Shown here: in pieces, positions 35,401 through 47,213 of the stretch
Numbering within the stretch: position 1 is the first letter of the stretch
Layout of the letters: each line of letters begins with the position of its first letter
Assembly (NCBI GenBank): GCA_014904845.1
Contig: MU119216.1
Location: 427,768-491,767 of the forward strand
From: Acephala macrosclerotiorum
Lineage: Eukaryota > Ascomycota > Leotiomycetes > Helotiales > Mollisiaceae
Direction: 5' to 3'
Length of the DNA stretch: 64,000 nt
Translations under genes and position numbers: made by a program
Notes under the pieces: model-generated
Seen by the model: the letters and a program-made list of their open reading frames with translations, nothing else
The model's database searches: none
What the model was told of the DNA's origin: nothing

Positions 35401-35585
35401 AGCAAGTCAAAGGGATCTGTACCGAGATTGAGCGTATGATACTGCACGGACAGGTTATAGAAGCAGGCACGGAAAGAAAGAGCCTAGTGAAGAGTGGCGA
35501 CATAATTTCTCTTGCTGACGCCAGGAAGAATACTGGGCTACTTTCACAATTACAGCACCAGTTGAAAAAACTGGTTTGGGCTTGA
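32422..35585 (+). CDS. Sac-domain phosphoinositide phosphatase with hSac2 domain (INPP5F-like)
   Basis: Expected to remove phosphate from phosphatidylinositol phosphates, most likely PI4P, on endosomal or Golgi membranes (family knowledge for Sac2/INPP5F). Four exons: 32422-32608, 32712-33957, 34107-34679 and 34730-35585. Introns are 103, 149 and 50 bp and the product is 953 residues. The N-terminal Sac segment (MPGLVRKLVIFAAIDGLVLQ) is interrupted at about residues 105-200 by an acidic, Ser-rich insert. The catalytic CX5R motif is intact: RTNCMDCLDRTNVLQ, Cys about 578. After the Sac domain comes the hSac2 homology region (SVLLLTDVGLYSCRFDWNTEK...LQHITSIKYGTY). No transmembrane segment is seen at the C-terminus, unlike Sac1 itself. 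Confidence 0.9.
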
Positions 35586-36620
35586 ACCTATACGGAATAT
35601 AGAGCATGGGCGGCGTTGTTGATAGATGGAAGGGAGAGATGGGACTGTAATTACCACGGACATTGAAATCGATTATACCCCGAGACGTCGAGTATCGCGT
35701 ACAAATATTCTTCCGTTCTTCGGCCTTGTCGTTCGGAGTTAAATTCATTAGAGACGTATTTTGTTGGCTAAACAAGTGCAGATTCTGCATTCAAGCCTAT
35801 GGGATCCTGGTTGAATCTCGCGATAGCTGGCGAACCATGACTATCAAGTTGTGCTACGTCTTGTCCTGCGTATTGACGTTAGAAACAGCAAGAAAATGAT
35901 GTTTTTCAGTCACAATGTGACGTATTTTGCTGTTAGTTCAGGCCAATCCGAGATCCAGATCTCCGGTGCCGGGAGGTCTCAGTTGGATATAGTCAAGAAA
36001 TTACACTGTTGCTGAGACGAGGCGAGCTGGTCGACATGGAGGAAGAGGAGAAAGTCCACTTTCGCTAGAATTGGTGTTAGCATGTCCACGCATTCTGCCC
36101 CTGAAGAAAAAAGGCGGGGCACAAAGCTTGTTCCTCGAGACGACCCTGCCACATCCACAATGTTGCAGTACTTCGAACTTCAGATTGATCTCAATGCCAA
36201 GCAAGAGAATATCCTATCCTACGAAGAAGATATATGGCATCAGTGTTCAACTTTCGATTAGACTTTGTGTTAGAAGTCTTCACATTACATCTTCTTAAGC
36301 GAAAAATCTCTCGGGAGCGCAGAACCATTTCTGCCCCTCCCAGACTGCGTAAGCACGTCTCCACAAGATTCGTCGTCACCAAAACCGCACCAACACACCT
36401 TTCCTATCCTTCTCGCTCCAGCCACAATACGAAAGTGATAGCTTCATAATAAGGTCCCATCAAAATGTCTAATAATACCCACCAAGCCCCATTGCATTGT
36501 TATATGGTTCGATGAAAAGTACATCGCTTCCCTTCATTTTCCTCATCTGTTCTTTCAATCATCTCAACAGCCACCAGTTTTTTCGTCGAGTACCTTTCTT
36601 TACCACTTTCGTTACCAAAA
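35586..36620. promoter_or_regulatory. Intergenic with a pyrimidine-rich leader before the CRH gene
   Basis: About 1 kb between two plus-strand genes. The last 100 bp before the CRH start codon are strongly C/T-rich (TTCCCTTCATTTTCCTC, TTTCTTTACCACTTTC), a common feature of highly expressed fungal genes upstream of the start. No gene is recognised in the rest. Confidence 0.55.
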
Positions 36621-37772
36621 ATGAGGTCTCAATTTCTCTCGTTGGCAGCTACTACCCTTACTTTCTCGAGTCTCGCCTTAGGTCAGACGTCGACGGATTG
36701 TAATCCTTTGACAAATACAAGTATGTTTCAATATCCTTTCTTTGTACAATGACTTACAATTTCGCAGCATGTCCAAGTGATTCTGCCCTTGGCAAGACTA
36801 TCACTGTCGACTTCACTGCCGGCGAGTCATCTGAGTTCACAGTTGAGACTGGCACAACCATCACCTATGGAGATGACGGCGCCGAGTTCATCATTACCTC
36901 AGACGGCGATGCTCAAACCATCATCTCAAACAACTATATTTTCTTCGGCAAAGTCGAAGTCGTTCTGAAGGCTGCAAATGGAACTGGCATCGTCTCAAGT
37001 TTCGTCATGGAGTCTGATGATCTTGATGAGATTGATTTGGTATGTTCCAACGCCCAGTCTCCAGATCAGTAGAAAGAGAGTGCTGATAGTAAACAGGAAT
37101 GGCTAGGAGGAAACGCGACCGTAGTAGAAACCAACTACTTCGGCAAAGGAAATACTACCAGTTATAACCGTGCTACTTACCCGACAGTCAATGATCCCCA
37201 AGATATCTGGCATACATACACCGTCGACTGGACGTCCGAGTACATCAAATGGTACGTCGACGGCTCTCTCGTCCGTACCCTTCTCTACGCCGATGCTCTT
37301 GACGGCAAGAACTTCCCGCAAACACCCATGCGTATAAAAATCGGAAACTGGGTTGGAGGCGCCGCAGACGAGTCTACCGGGACAGTCGAATGGGCCGGAG
37401 GATACACCGATCTGGACGACGCACCATTCACAAATGTATGTCAAAAATTTGACGATCGAGGATTACACGACTTCTGGAACGACTTATACTTATGGTGATG
37501 AGACTGGGGACTATACCTCTATCATTATCAGCAATTCGACTAGTAACTCGACAACTAGCGGTTCGAGCTCGACGTCGAGTGGGACGACGTACGCTGTTAA
37601 TAGTACTGTTGGAACCAGTTCGAGCGATAATGAGACGACGAGCACTTCGAGCTCCACGAGTTCTTCTGCGAGCTCTACTGTGAGTTTGGTTAGTGGTGCG
37701 AGCATTCTAGGGGGTGATATGGCGACTGCGTTGTTGGCTGTTGTTGGACTTGGGTTTGCTTTCTTCGTGTAA
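36621..37772 (+). CDS. CRH-type GH16 cell-wall transglycosylase, GPI-anchored, frame broken
   Basis: CRH enzymes cross-link chitin to beta-glucan in the cell wall. Exons: 36621-36720, 36768-37039 and 37097 onward; introns are 47 and 57 bp. A signal peptide is clear (MRSQFLSLAATTLTFSSLALG). The GH16 active-site signature DEIDLEWLGG (about residues 120-129; Glu121 and Glu125 expected catalytic) is split by the second intron. Later come GKGN...YPTVNDPQDIWHTYTVDWT and MRIKIGNWVGG. After PFT (ends 37432) the reading must skip one A to continue as MYVKNLTIEDYTTSGTTYTY, so the frame is broken by one nucleotide at 37432-37434. The tail is Ser/Thr-rich and ends in a hydrophobic GPI-signal-like stretch (ATALLAVVGLGFAFFV). 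It could be a real frameshift or a sequence error. Confidence 0.85.
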
Positions 37773-38142
37773 GAAGTGGAAGGGAGAGGCATTATGAATA
37801 TAGGGTTAGGGAGTTGCATTATGTGGGAGTTGCATAGGAACTTAGATTGATAATACTTTACCTGTAAATAAATACAAAAGGATGGCTGTCAACCTCAAAA
37901 AGATCGAGGAGGTAATTACTGTTTTTGACATCATGGTTTATGAATTCTTTCTTTCCTTTTAAGCCCTGGCAAAGTCTTCCTTCTAATGTTGAATTCCATG
38001 GTTCATGATTTTCCCAGCAGTGTAACCCCGCAACCCATTTAAACGCCAAGACCGTTGAGGTCAACCCAGTCAAACGCTCTTTTACCCATCTTCTCACCTA
38101 GTGTCATCACACCCATCCCATCCCCACTCCTCCCTCCCCTCT
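37773..38142. other. Intergenic, convergent 3' ends
   Basis: 370 bp between the CRH gene and the deaminase-like gene. A C/T-rich stretch lies around 38095-38160. Nothing else. Confidence 0.6.
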
Positions 38143-40120
38143 CTAATCTTGACCATCCATCTCCGTCGGCCTCATCAACTTCTCCAAACTCCCCTCCACA
38201 TCCCCAAACTCAGTCACAATCCAAAGACAAAATTGCTCCCACTCAACACTCCACTGCTTCATCCTCTTCGCTCTAATCCCGCCTCCTAACGTAGCTGCTT
38301 TTACTCCTTCAAGCCATTCTGTTGCGTTTTGGTCTTCGAATGCTGCCCAGCGGACGGAGTTTTCTGCTAGGGAACCAAGGCCGGCAAGGCCTAGGTTGTC
38401 CCAGCCTTGGAGGGCTTGCCAGAAGTCGTGGGTCATTCCTGAAGACTGTCAGATTTTGTTCCCCAAATTCCTGGCAGAGGACGGGTACGTCTCGGAAGGG
38501 AAAGGCAGTGGGGAAGAAACTCACCAGATACGTCTTGACCCAAGATAGCTGGGTCGTCATTGCACAGCGAACAAGGAACACCCCTCGCCAACAGCGCCGG
38601 TAAAGGATGGCTCATAACACTAGCACACAACCTCAAAACCTCATTAGAAATCGGACAATTCTCCACCAAAATCCTCTTCTCCTTCACCATATCGATCAAT
38701 AATGGATGTTTATACAAACTAAACCCATGACCGATTCTCCTCGTCCCGAGTAAAACAGCATCAAACAAGTTCTGATCAGTATCTGACCCATCTCCCAACG
38801 TTTCACCTGCGTGGAAAAAGAACGGGACATCTATTCCCTCCTGCGCACACTGTTTCTTGAACCAGAAGAGTTCAGGGAGGAGGTCTTTGAGTGGTCTTCC
38901 GGCGTCTTCTTGTCCTACGAGATCGTAGCCACAGATTAGGTCCGGGAAGAGGGATTTTATTAGGATGCATTGATCCATATCCTCGACAATCTTTCTCGTG
39001 TCGAGGACTCGAATACCGGTCCAGATCATGCGGCAGCCCCAGAACTCTTCCCCTTCTTCTGATGCTTTGAAGGCTTCAATTTCTTCTCCAAAGACTTGGA
39101 ACATACGCTCATAGGATGGTTCGGGTGTTTCTTGGCCTCCACGGTAGTAGAAGAACGTGAATGCTAGGCGTAAATCGACCCATTTTACTCCGTCAGCGAG
39201 GAGTTGCTTCATCATGCGTCGCATGAATTTCCTGAAGATGGGTTCGTAGAAGATGATGGTATTGAGGATGGTGAAGACGGAGCTGAATTTTCTCCATACT
39301 GCGTCGATGCCGTGGTGGTGCTCGATGGATTCTGTGTTGGTGATTGTACAGCGGTCTTTTAGCCAGGCAAGGAATCCTGTCCTGCCTCTTTCTGGAAATG
39401 CTTCGACGGCTTTGCTGAGGAGGATGGGGGTATCTGACTTGTAGTCTGAGCTCCATATAGACATTCCGCTGCCTGGACAAGCGTCAGCGACTCAATATCC
39501 CTCCCAACACCAAACAACACACGTACCTTTCTCAACCTTACAGAACTTAAACTTAATCGCAGCACCCTCCCTCGCAACGTCTGTATCCAATGGCGTAACA
39601 CAATGTATATGCATCCCCGGCTCCTCCAACAACACATCAAACAAATAATCAAAATCAACCATAGCATCCATATGAGCATGCAACAACGCTCCCTTCGGCA
39701 TCTTCCTAATAATCTGCCACAGCTTCGTCTTCTCCATCTTCTCCTTTGCTAGACTGAACATCATGCCTGGATATAGATTCTCTCCAGCTTTCCTTGCTAG
39801 GATGTCTTCGAATTCGTTGGTCCATATTGTTTTCTGCTCTTCTTTTCGGATGCGGGCTACGATTGAGCAGGCTTCTTTGGCGAGGGGGGAGAGAGATTGG
39901 CGGAATGCGTGGTCTGGAGGAGGTTAGATATGGGCGAGGTGGGAACGGTGGGAGGGAACTTACCACTTCGTTGTTGCTTCTCTTGGGCAATTAGAGCCTC
40001 GCGGCCTGAGAGGAATTTATTGATGAATGGCTCATTCTTGGCTGGGATCCCTTCCTCTACCTCCGCCCATTCATCTTCCGGCATGCGTGAGGGCCATGCC
40101 ATGTCTCGAACTCGAGACAT
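38143..40120 (-). CDS. Adenosine-deaminase-like protein (ADGF/CECR1 type)
   Basis: Hydrolytic deamination of adenosine or a related aminopurine is the family reaction. Four exons (39964-40120, 39527-39913, 38525-39472, 38143-38438) join through introns of 50, 54 and 86 bp into 595 residues. Metal-site motifs are present in order: HAHMDA after LLH, FFFHAGET, a conserved GTRRIGHG, and CNDDPAIL near the C-terminus. The usual residue before NDDP is Ser or Ser-like; here it is Cys. The N-terminus (MSRVRDMAWPSRMPEDEWAEV) has no signal peptide, in contrast to secreted animal ADGF proteins, so an intracellular role is likely. The long N-terminal helical extension before the TIM barrel is typical for this fungal branch. 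Confidence 0.9.
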
Positions 40121-40518
40121 TGTGTTGATGTTGCGAGAGAAGAAAGAAGGAAGAAACTAGGGAGGAAAGCGAGAAATAGAGAGGTACAGATGTCACCGTA
40201 CCTCTCGACGACTAAATTCAGAGACGTGTCTTAATATAAAAGAAATTGAGAAACGACTTGAGAGAGATAACTTCTTACCCAACTCTTCGGCCGACTCCCC
40301 ACTTACAATGTGGATTCACACCGCGTACATACCTTCGACGAGATTCCTGGCGGGGTTCCCCGATAACCACAAGATGGGAAGGCGATAAGATCCCCGATTC
40401 ATGCAGGTCCGAATTCAAGCCAGCCACAAACTCACCCCCATCCACATCACAAGAGAACATTGGAACCCACAAGTATAGTGTATTCAAAGTGTTATACATT
40501 TTCTAGAACAACTACAAT
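40121..40518. other. Intergenic: deaminase promoter and SCP2 3' flank
   Basis: 398 bp; upstream of the deaminase-like gene on the minus strand. Nothing specific is seen. Confidence 0.55.
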
Positions 40519-41087
40519 CTACAACTTTGCCTTGGTAGCTTGCGCCTTCTTGAGAATAGGCTCCATCTTCGTAGCCTTCATCACATCACCCTTAACCTTC
40601 AACTTGCCTGCCATGAATAACCTCTGCGCATTCGCCTTCCCGCTAACCAGCTTTCCGAAATCGTCGTCTGAGAGGGATAGTGTAACTAAAGTCCGAATTA
40701 GCTTCCAGCCTTGCAGAGGGAGATTATCGCTAGCTCCATGAATCTCGGCATAATACAACTTTCTTTCTAGGAGGGAAGGGGATGTGGAAAGAGGAAAGGG
40801 ATTATATACCATTCGCTTTCTCTGGCAGACCCTTTGCGACAACTCCCTTGTCTTTCAGGTCGATGTGCCAGCTCTCCGTCTCACCAGCCTTGTTCTTTAA
40901 CGTGAATGCGAAGACAGCGTTGCCATTCTTGATTGCTTCTTTGCGCTCGGCGTCGGAGGAAGAGAGGGCTTCATTGATAGCGTCGAACGCCTCGGAGGAG
41001 GGGAATGCAGCTATGGCAGATGTTAGCACTCTGTCTGCAGGTCTGTACGATGCGGTGAGGGCTTGATGTACCGTTCTTGAGAGACAT
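40519..41087 (-). CDS. SCP2 sterol-carrier-like protein, peroxisomal
   Basis: Binds and moves sterols, fatty acids or acyl-CoA esters. Exons are 41072-41087 (16 nt), 40810-41010 and 40519-40685; introns are 61 and 124 bp; 127 residues. Start MSLKNAAFPSSEAFDAIN. The single SCP2 domain covers almost the entire protein: AVFAFTLKNKAGETESWHID, then VTLSLSDDDFGKLVSGKANAQ, then the ligand-tunnel segment FMAGKLKVKGDVMKATKMEP. The last three residues, AKL, match a PTS1 peroxisomal signal. A stand-alone SCP2 of this size is normal in fungi. The very short first exon and the phase-1 joins were needed to recover the conserved N-terminus. Confidence 0.92.
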
Positions 41088-42309
41088 TTTGCTGCAATGT
41101 ATGTGGAGGTTGGGAATTTATATTATTGATTTTGTAGAGAGTAGGTAGAGAGAGGAAGTAGGGGAATGCCAAAGTGAAGTAGAGGAAGTAGATGGCGAAT
41201 TAAATAAGTAGGTGTCTTGACTCGGTTTGGAGGTTGATCGTGACGGATCCAAACTTTTTTCCCCAGGTTCCCATGTGAAAGATACCTCGGCCTCCACACT
41301 CAGCGCTAGTCTTAAAAGGGAAATCTAGGCAGTTGCCCATGTGAAGGATGCTTTCGGCTCGACGAAAACATCTTCACTACTGGACGGTACTTGGAACTCG
41401 ATTTTGTTGGTTACAAGAGTACCAACCTCTGCAGAATGTGCAGCATGTGATCGAATGCAGTAGAGTTTGAACTAAAATATGAAATTGTGCGCAAGTCCCC
41501 GGATATCAAGCACACTCGGAAGTAGAAATAGTCGTTGGAGACTTCAGCAAGAAGTACAAGTAGGAGGCTAAGAGAACAGCGACAAGACATCATCACGAAG
41601 GACCAGGAATTCTTTTATGTTCGTGTATTGTACTATCTACCATTTGCGAAGGCTCCTATGTACATTTGTAAGTGAAGAAGCCCACGCCCATAATATCCTC
41701 CCAACGGATCAAGTTCTTCGAAAAAGGGAAAAGGAAAACCCCGTAGAGAAGAAAAAACAACCAGTTCCCACCACGGCAGACATAAAGCAGCACCAACAAG
41801 CATCCGAGTTTTGCACTTCAAAGAACACCTTTGGCGGCTTAGCCACAATCCGTAAAGAACCATCGTATCCTCCCCACTTTCCAATCCCAGACAGCATAGA
41901 ACCATCATCCAGGAACGCTCGAACTGAATCTCGGAATTTCCTCAGAGGGTTGGAAGTCTTCGAAAAGAAGACATTAATATCTTCAGCTCGATTACCAGCC
42001 TCAGAAAAAGAGGAGAAAGTCGAGCATCTCTCTGCCTGTATTTTATCTAGAATGAATAAAAGCATCGCTATGCAGCAAACGAAACGCCATGCCATGCGGA
42101 CCCCATTTTTGTGCGCGACGGAAAAAAACGAACGAAAACATGGAAATCGAAAAACTTGTGAAAATGATCCATAAACACGCCCAATGCCATCTCAGATCCG
42201 TGGAAATGAGACCATGCTCTTGAGAAGATCCAACACTCCCTCTTACGCTCATAATACCACCATTTTCTGCTGAATTTACCCCGCTCTCATCTATCTTGAC
42301 AATCTCTGT
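41088..42309. other. Intergenic: SCP2 promoter and nucleoporin 3' flank
   Basis: 1.2 kb. Two overlapping open frames exist: 41617-42174 (+, 185 codons) and 41709-42095 (-, 128 codons, with a signal-peptide-like start MAWRFVCCIAMLLFILDKIQA). Neither has a domain; the minus frame is discussed in the findings. Confidence 0.45.
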
Positions 42310-45300
42310 TTAATTCTTCGCCTTGACCTCGTTCAAGACGTCCGCCAACTTCTGTGCAAATTCGGGAGTCTTGACTTGCAAGAGCCAGGTCTCGAGATCC
42401 TTTCCTTCAGCCGCCAAGAACTTAACAGTCTTAGCATCTGCTGTGTATGTCAAATTGCCAAGAATACCCTTGTTCAAGGCAATCTTTCCGCTCGGGTCTC
42501 CACGGAGGAGGACGCGAGAAACACCAGTATCCTTGTGCTTAAGGACTCGCAATGGTCCAATGCCTGCAGTGACCCATTTGTTCTTGCCATCTACCTCGTC
42601 GGTCTGGAATCGAAGAGCCTTGGCGCGAACTTCATGAATAACTTCTTCGTCTTCCTCGCCTGGTCCGCCAGCTGTCAGGTTGATTTGTTCGTGAACTTCT
42701 GCTTCTGGACCGGCATCTGCATCATCGCTTGCGCCGTCTGTGGTAGCACCTGGGGACGTGCCTCGAGAAGTAGCAGCAGAAGGGAACAAGGAGGAGGGTG
42801 CGCTTGGCGCAGCACCAAAAGCAAACCCAACGCTGGATGGTGCAGGGCCCTTGGAGTTGTTGAGACTAGAGAAGAGCGAAGGGCTTGCAGGCTTTGTGAA
42901 AGCGCCGTAGTCAGTGAAGAGGCTTGTTGGAGTCTTAGAAGGGGTGGCAGCTGTGACGTTGACAGACGGAGTAGCTTGACCCTCGGTAGTCGATGACCCG
43001 CCAAATTTGATTGGGCTATTTTGATTCCAAGTTTGATCAGCAGGAGTAGATGAGGACTTGCTGAACAAGCTACTGAAGGGATTCTTGGGTTGCTCAAATA
43101 TGTTAGAGGTACTTGGTTGAGTGTTCTCTTTCTCCTCGGAAGAAATATGGCGAAGAGGATTACCGTTTGCGTCTCTGCTAATTCGGTCGAACAGGCCGCC
43201 TGTCATGGCGCTAGCTGCTAGCTTCTCCTCTTGGGGTTGAGCAATAGGCCTAGTTCCGATACGATCAAACAAGCTGCGTCCGGGAGCGGGGGTGCTAGTT
43301 CCTGAAGTGGAGGTTGTGCCAAAGGTCGAGCCATTGAGTCCGAAAAAGTTTGACTTCTTCGCTGAAGCGATTCCCTCACCTGTCTCTGATGCCGGTGTTC
43401 CTGGGCCACTGCCATTTTCGGTGCTTGGGAAGTAATTGGGGTCCTTGTTCTCGGAATCATCCTCGTCATCTGCATCGCTGTCATCATCTCGGTCGTCCTT
43501 GCCGCTGCCAGTGTCAGACAAATGTCCGAAGATGTTCTTCACTGGTTGGCTTGGACCACGACCATCAAGTACAGATCCAGTACTGCTTCCGATGGGCCCC
43601 GGGGTAGATGCTCTTGAGCCGTTCATCGAATTTGCTGCGCTATTACCAGACGTGTAACGGGCAAAGAGTGAGTTGCTCGCGGCAGTGGCGGTATCGTCTT
43701 GGCCCTTACTTGATGAGCTCGAAGAGTCTTGGGAAGGCTTAAACTGGAACTTTAGTCCGTTCTTAAGCAGATTGGCACTCTCTTGTTGTTCCTGTTTCTT
43801 CTTCTCCGCTCGCTTCGCATACCATTCTCTCTCATATTCGGATTCGGTCTGGTCGTCTTCGTCCCATTCTTTGTCCTTATCCTTCTCCATTTCTTCAGCC
43901 TCCTTATTCTTCCTGTCCTGATCAGCTTTCTGGCGGAATTGCTCCATAGCATCCATTCCCTTCAAGCTGCCAAAGACCGGCGGCTTATTGAGTCCGCCGT
44001 TTGTGGCGCCCGCGGCAGACTTCAATTGGAAGGGATTGGCAACAGGAGTCGATGAAGATGCAGGCTTGACCTGGAATGGATTGGCAGGAGGGGCAGGTGC
44101 AGAGGTGGATTCATTCTTTGACGCGAAAGTATTCGGTGAAGCTGAGGTGGCAGTACCGTTCGGCTGTGAAGTTGTGTCTGCGCCCTTGGCTGAGATGGGG
44201 TTAGATTGAGGTGTGGCCGCAGGCTTGAATGGATTCGACTTGATAGGGGACTCGGCCATTGACTTCGTAGGGGACTTGGGGACTGCAAGGCTGCTGAAAG
44301 GATTGATACGAGGTTGCTCATCCTTAGCGGTCCCTTGCACTGATGCTGTCTTTGATGGACTGTTCACGATGCCTTTGAAGATTGCTGACGTGCTGGAACC
44401 CCCATTGGAAGGCGCGAAAGCACTGTTCAGCTTGGGTGTCTTGATGGCTCGGAGTGGATTCACTTGCTCGGTGTCCTGGGTGAGTTCGTCCTCGGCCTTT
44501 CGCTTTCCCTTCGATGAAGTTGAAGGTTGGGCTGGTGTAGCTGCAGCTGAGGGAAAGAAGGTGTTCTTAGCAGGGCTACTACCGATGTTGTTAGAGGTTT
44601 GAGAGGATGTTGTTATAGCTGCACTTGAAGCGGGGAAGAAACTGCTCTTGGCTGGGCTGCCGCCGACGTTGTTCGAAGTCTGAGAAGGTCCAGTTTGAGA
44701 CGTGCCATTCATGTAAGACGCGCCATTTGTGATGGTTGAGCCAAATTGACCGATGGATTCGCCGGTAGTCGCGTTGCCATTGCTCGCTGGTGCTTGGTTC
44801 GACATCGAAGGTGCCATGCCATGGGAAGCTTGATTTGGACGCTTTTGAGGTCTGCCATGGTCCTCCGAGTCTTCTGCATGAGAGCGTTTGTCGCCTGCTT
44901 TTGAGATACCGGCTGTCCTAATGATCAACTTGCGCTGCTCCAAGTACACGCGGAAAGCTTCTTCGCCGGATTTTGTAGGAGAAAGGTCGTGAAACATCTG
45001 CTCCATTGCTCTGTGCAGAGCTTTACAGCGATACATGGCGCAGAATTCAGCCTTGTACGTGGGATCGTTGTGGAATTGATTGATCCGATGCTTGGGAACC
45101 TGTTGGACAATCTCGCTCTCGGGGACTTGTTCAATGATGTTGTACACCATATCTTTGGCTATTTTGTCGGCGTTGCTCTTCTGTCCACGGGCTCCCTTGG
45201 TTCCGCAGGAGCAAGCGCCGTCTTGCGGTGCCATCGTGGATTTCGAATTTGTCTCTGTCGTTGCTTGGGAAAGCGGTGGAAACATACCACGTAGTGGTGG

Positions 45301-47213
45301 CTGGTTCGCGGTTGATGGTAGATCGAGAGACGTTGAACTGGAGAAAATATTTTTCGCAGTTGAAGACCCTTTGGTGGGTGAGGTTTGGCCAAACGAGAAC
45401 GGAGAATTCTTAATATTGTTGGTGGCGGCTTCGCTTGACGCGTCTTTACCATTGTCTTTCGTTTCACTCGACAATGGATTTGAATTGAGTAAAGGTGAAG
45501 TTGTGGAAAACTTGACTATGTTAGCACAGTTTCTAATAATGGACTTTGACGCCTTAGACAAGGGCCGTGCTCGGAACGACTAACAGACTTGATGTCTAAT
45601 GAAGGATGAGAACTAACCGATGGTTTTGATGATCCAAACAAGTTGGAAGATTTGGGTAGCGAGTTTGAGAACCCATTGACCTTAGGTTGTGTCACAGAAG
45701 CATCAACTGGTTTATTAAGATTTCCAAATAAGTCATTGGTAGACTTAGAGCTATTATCGGTATTGCCAACAATATTTCCTTGCAACGAATCTTGGGTCTG
45801 GCCACCGAAGAGGTTATTTCCTGCTTGTGGCTTATTGGGGCTGTTGAAGAGATTGGTCGAAGGTGCTACACCTGATCCCGATTTGGAGGGCATTGGATTA
45901 AAAGCCCCAAAGAGGTTGCTGCTTTGTGCTGGCTGTGAAGTCTGAGCACCGGATAGATTATTCGAAGGCGCAGTAACTTGATCCTTACTTGCAAAAGAGT
46001 TCGGAGCAGAGGATGTGGCCCCATTGAAGCCTGCAAACGGACCAGAGGACGACGCTGGAGGCTGGTTCACTGCACCGAAAAGATTGGGTGTTGAAGGAGC
46101 TTGCGATGGTTGAGAAGAACCAAAGAGGGTGCTAGGAAATGCGTTCTGTGATGGTGTAGAACCAAAGCTCACACTAGGATTTGGCGGGTGCGCCGAGGTT
46201 CCAAAGAGGTTGCTTGTAGACTGTGCTGTAATTGAAGAAGCACCGAATAGACCAGAGCTCGAGGTAGGCGCGGAAGTCTGCATACTTCCAAACGGATTAC
46301 CCGCGGCTGCTGATGTCGTAGGAGCAGCGCCAAAGTTGATACCAGAACTCGTAGGTGTGGCTGACGTCGAACCGAACTGGAAGGGCGCACTTGGCTGCTG
46401 CTGGGAAGCGGTCGAGCCAAACTTAAAGCCTGAACCTTGGGATTGAGGTGGATTCTGGTTAAAACTTGTGTTCCCTGATTGATCTCCTGATGTATTAGAC
46501 CCAAAGCTAACACCTGGACTAGCTGGTGTAGACTGTGGTGCTCCAAAGGCGAAGGCCGGCTTTGCTGAAGCGTTCTGTAGAGGGTTGAAGTTTACGGCAG
46601 GCTGGTTTCCTGGCGCAGAGCTGCCAAAGGAGAATATGCCACCAGATGGTTGTGGTTGCTTAGGCTCTCCAAAGGCATTATTCTGTGGATTCGACCCAAA
46701 TGCCTTGAAGATTGTGCTTTCTGTGGACGGAGATGACTGTGACGGCTTCGATTCCCCAAATGCATTGCTCTCCGGATTCGACCCAAATGCCTTGAAAATT
46801 GTGTTGTTTTGTGATATCGTTGGCTTGCCTCCAAACTGTCTCTTCGTCGCCCTATCATCTCCTGCGAAACGACCAGTCCCGTCATTAATATCCGTGATCT
46901 CAGAGCCATTCGTATTTCCGTCCTTTTCCTGTGAGAAGTTGAAAGAAGGAACTCCTGAGAAATTAAATGTGCCTGGGGCCTGCACACTTCCTCCAAAGAG
47001 TCCTCCACCCTGCGACGGAGTCTGAGCACCTGCCGAGGGCATAGGCGCAAACTGAGGGACTTGGTCTCCTGCATTCTGTATACTCGGCCTCGATGGGGTT
47101 CCAGGTCTCCGTCCTCGACGATTCCCTAAGCTTTTGATGTTTCTTGCCGCCAGCTGAGCAGCATTCGCGCGTTGAGGTTGATCCGAAGACATGGCGAATA
47201 TTGGAGGCGCCAC
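42310..47213 (-). CDS. NUP2: Nup2-like FG nucleoporin with C-terminal Ran-binding domain
   Basis: Mobile basket nucleoporin that helps cargo release and importin-alpha recycling (family knowledge). Two exons, 45618-47213 and 42310-45552, joined by a 65-bp intron. Both splice sites are phase 0, giving about 1612 residues. Residues 1-60 are basic (NRRGRRPGTPSRPS), a plausible importin-alpha contact. A long FG region follows (many LFG, FGS and FGA units) with internal repeats such as TIFKAFGSNP twice. A structured middle domain lies in exon 2 (CSCGTKG...KDMVYNIIEQVPESE...CKALHRAMEQMFHDLSP). A second FG region is followed by the RanBP1-type domain: EVRAKALRFQ, KWVTAGIGPLRVLKHKDTG, RVLLRGDPSGKIALN. 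The acceptor of the intron is uncertain by a few codons. Confidence 0.87.

Noticed and set aside
37439..37463. 25-nt GTATGT...GAG interval in the CRH gene as an intron that would restore the frame
   Set aside because: Far shorter than spliceosomal introns in this window (minimum about 47 bp), and removal would delete conserved residues.
41617..42174. 185-codon plus-strand frame downstream of the nucleoporin
   Set aside because: No recognisable motif, Lys/Glu/Arg-rich and low complexity, overlaps another frame on the minus strand.
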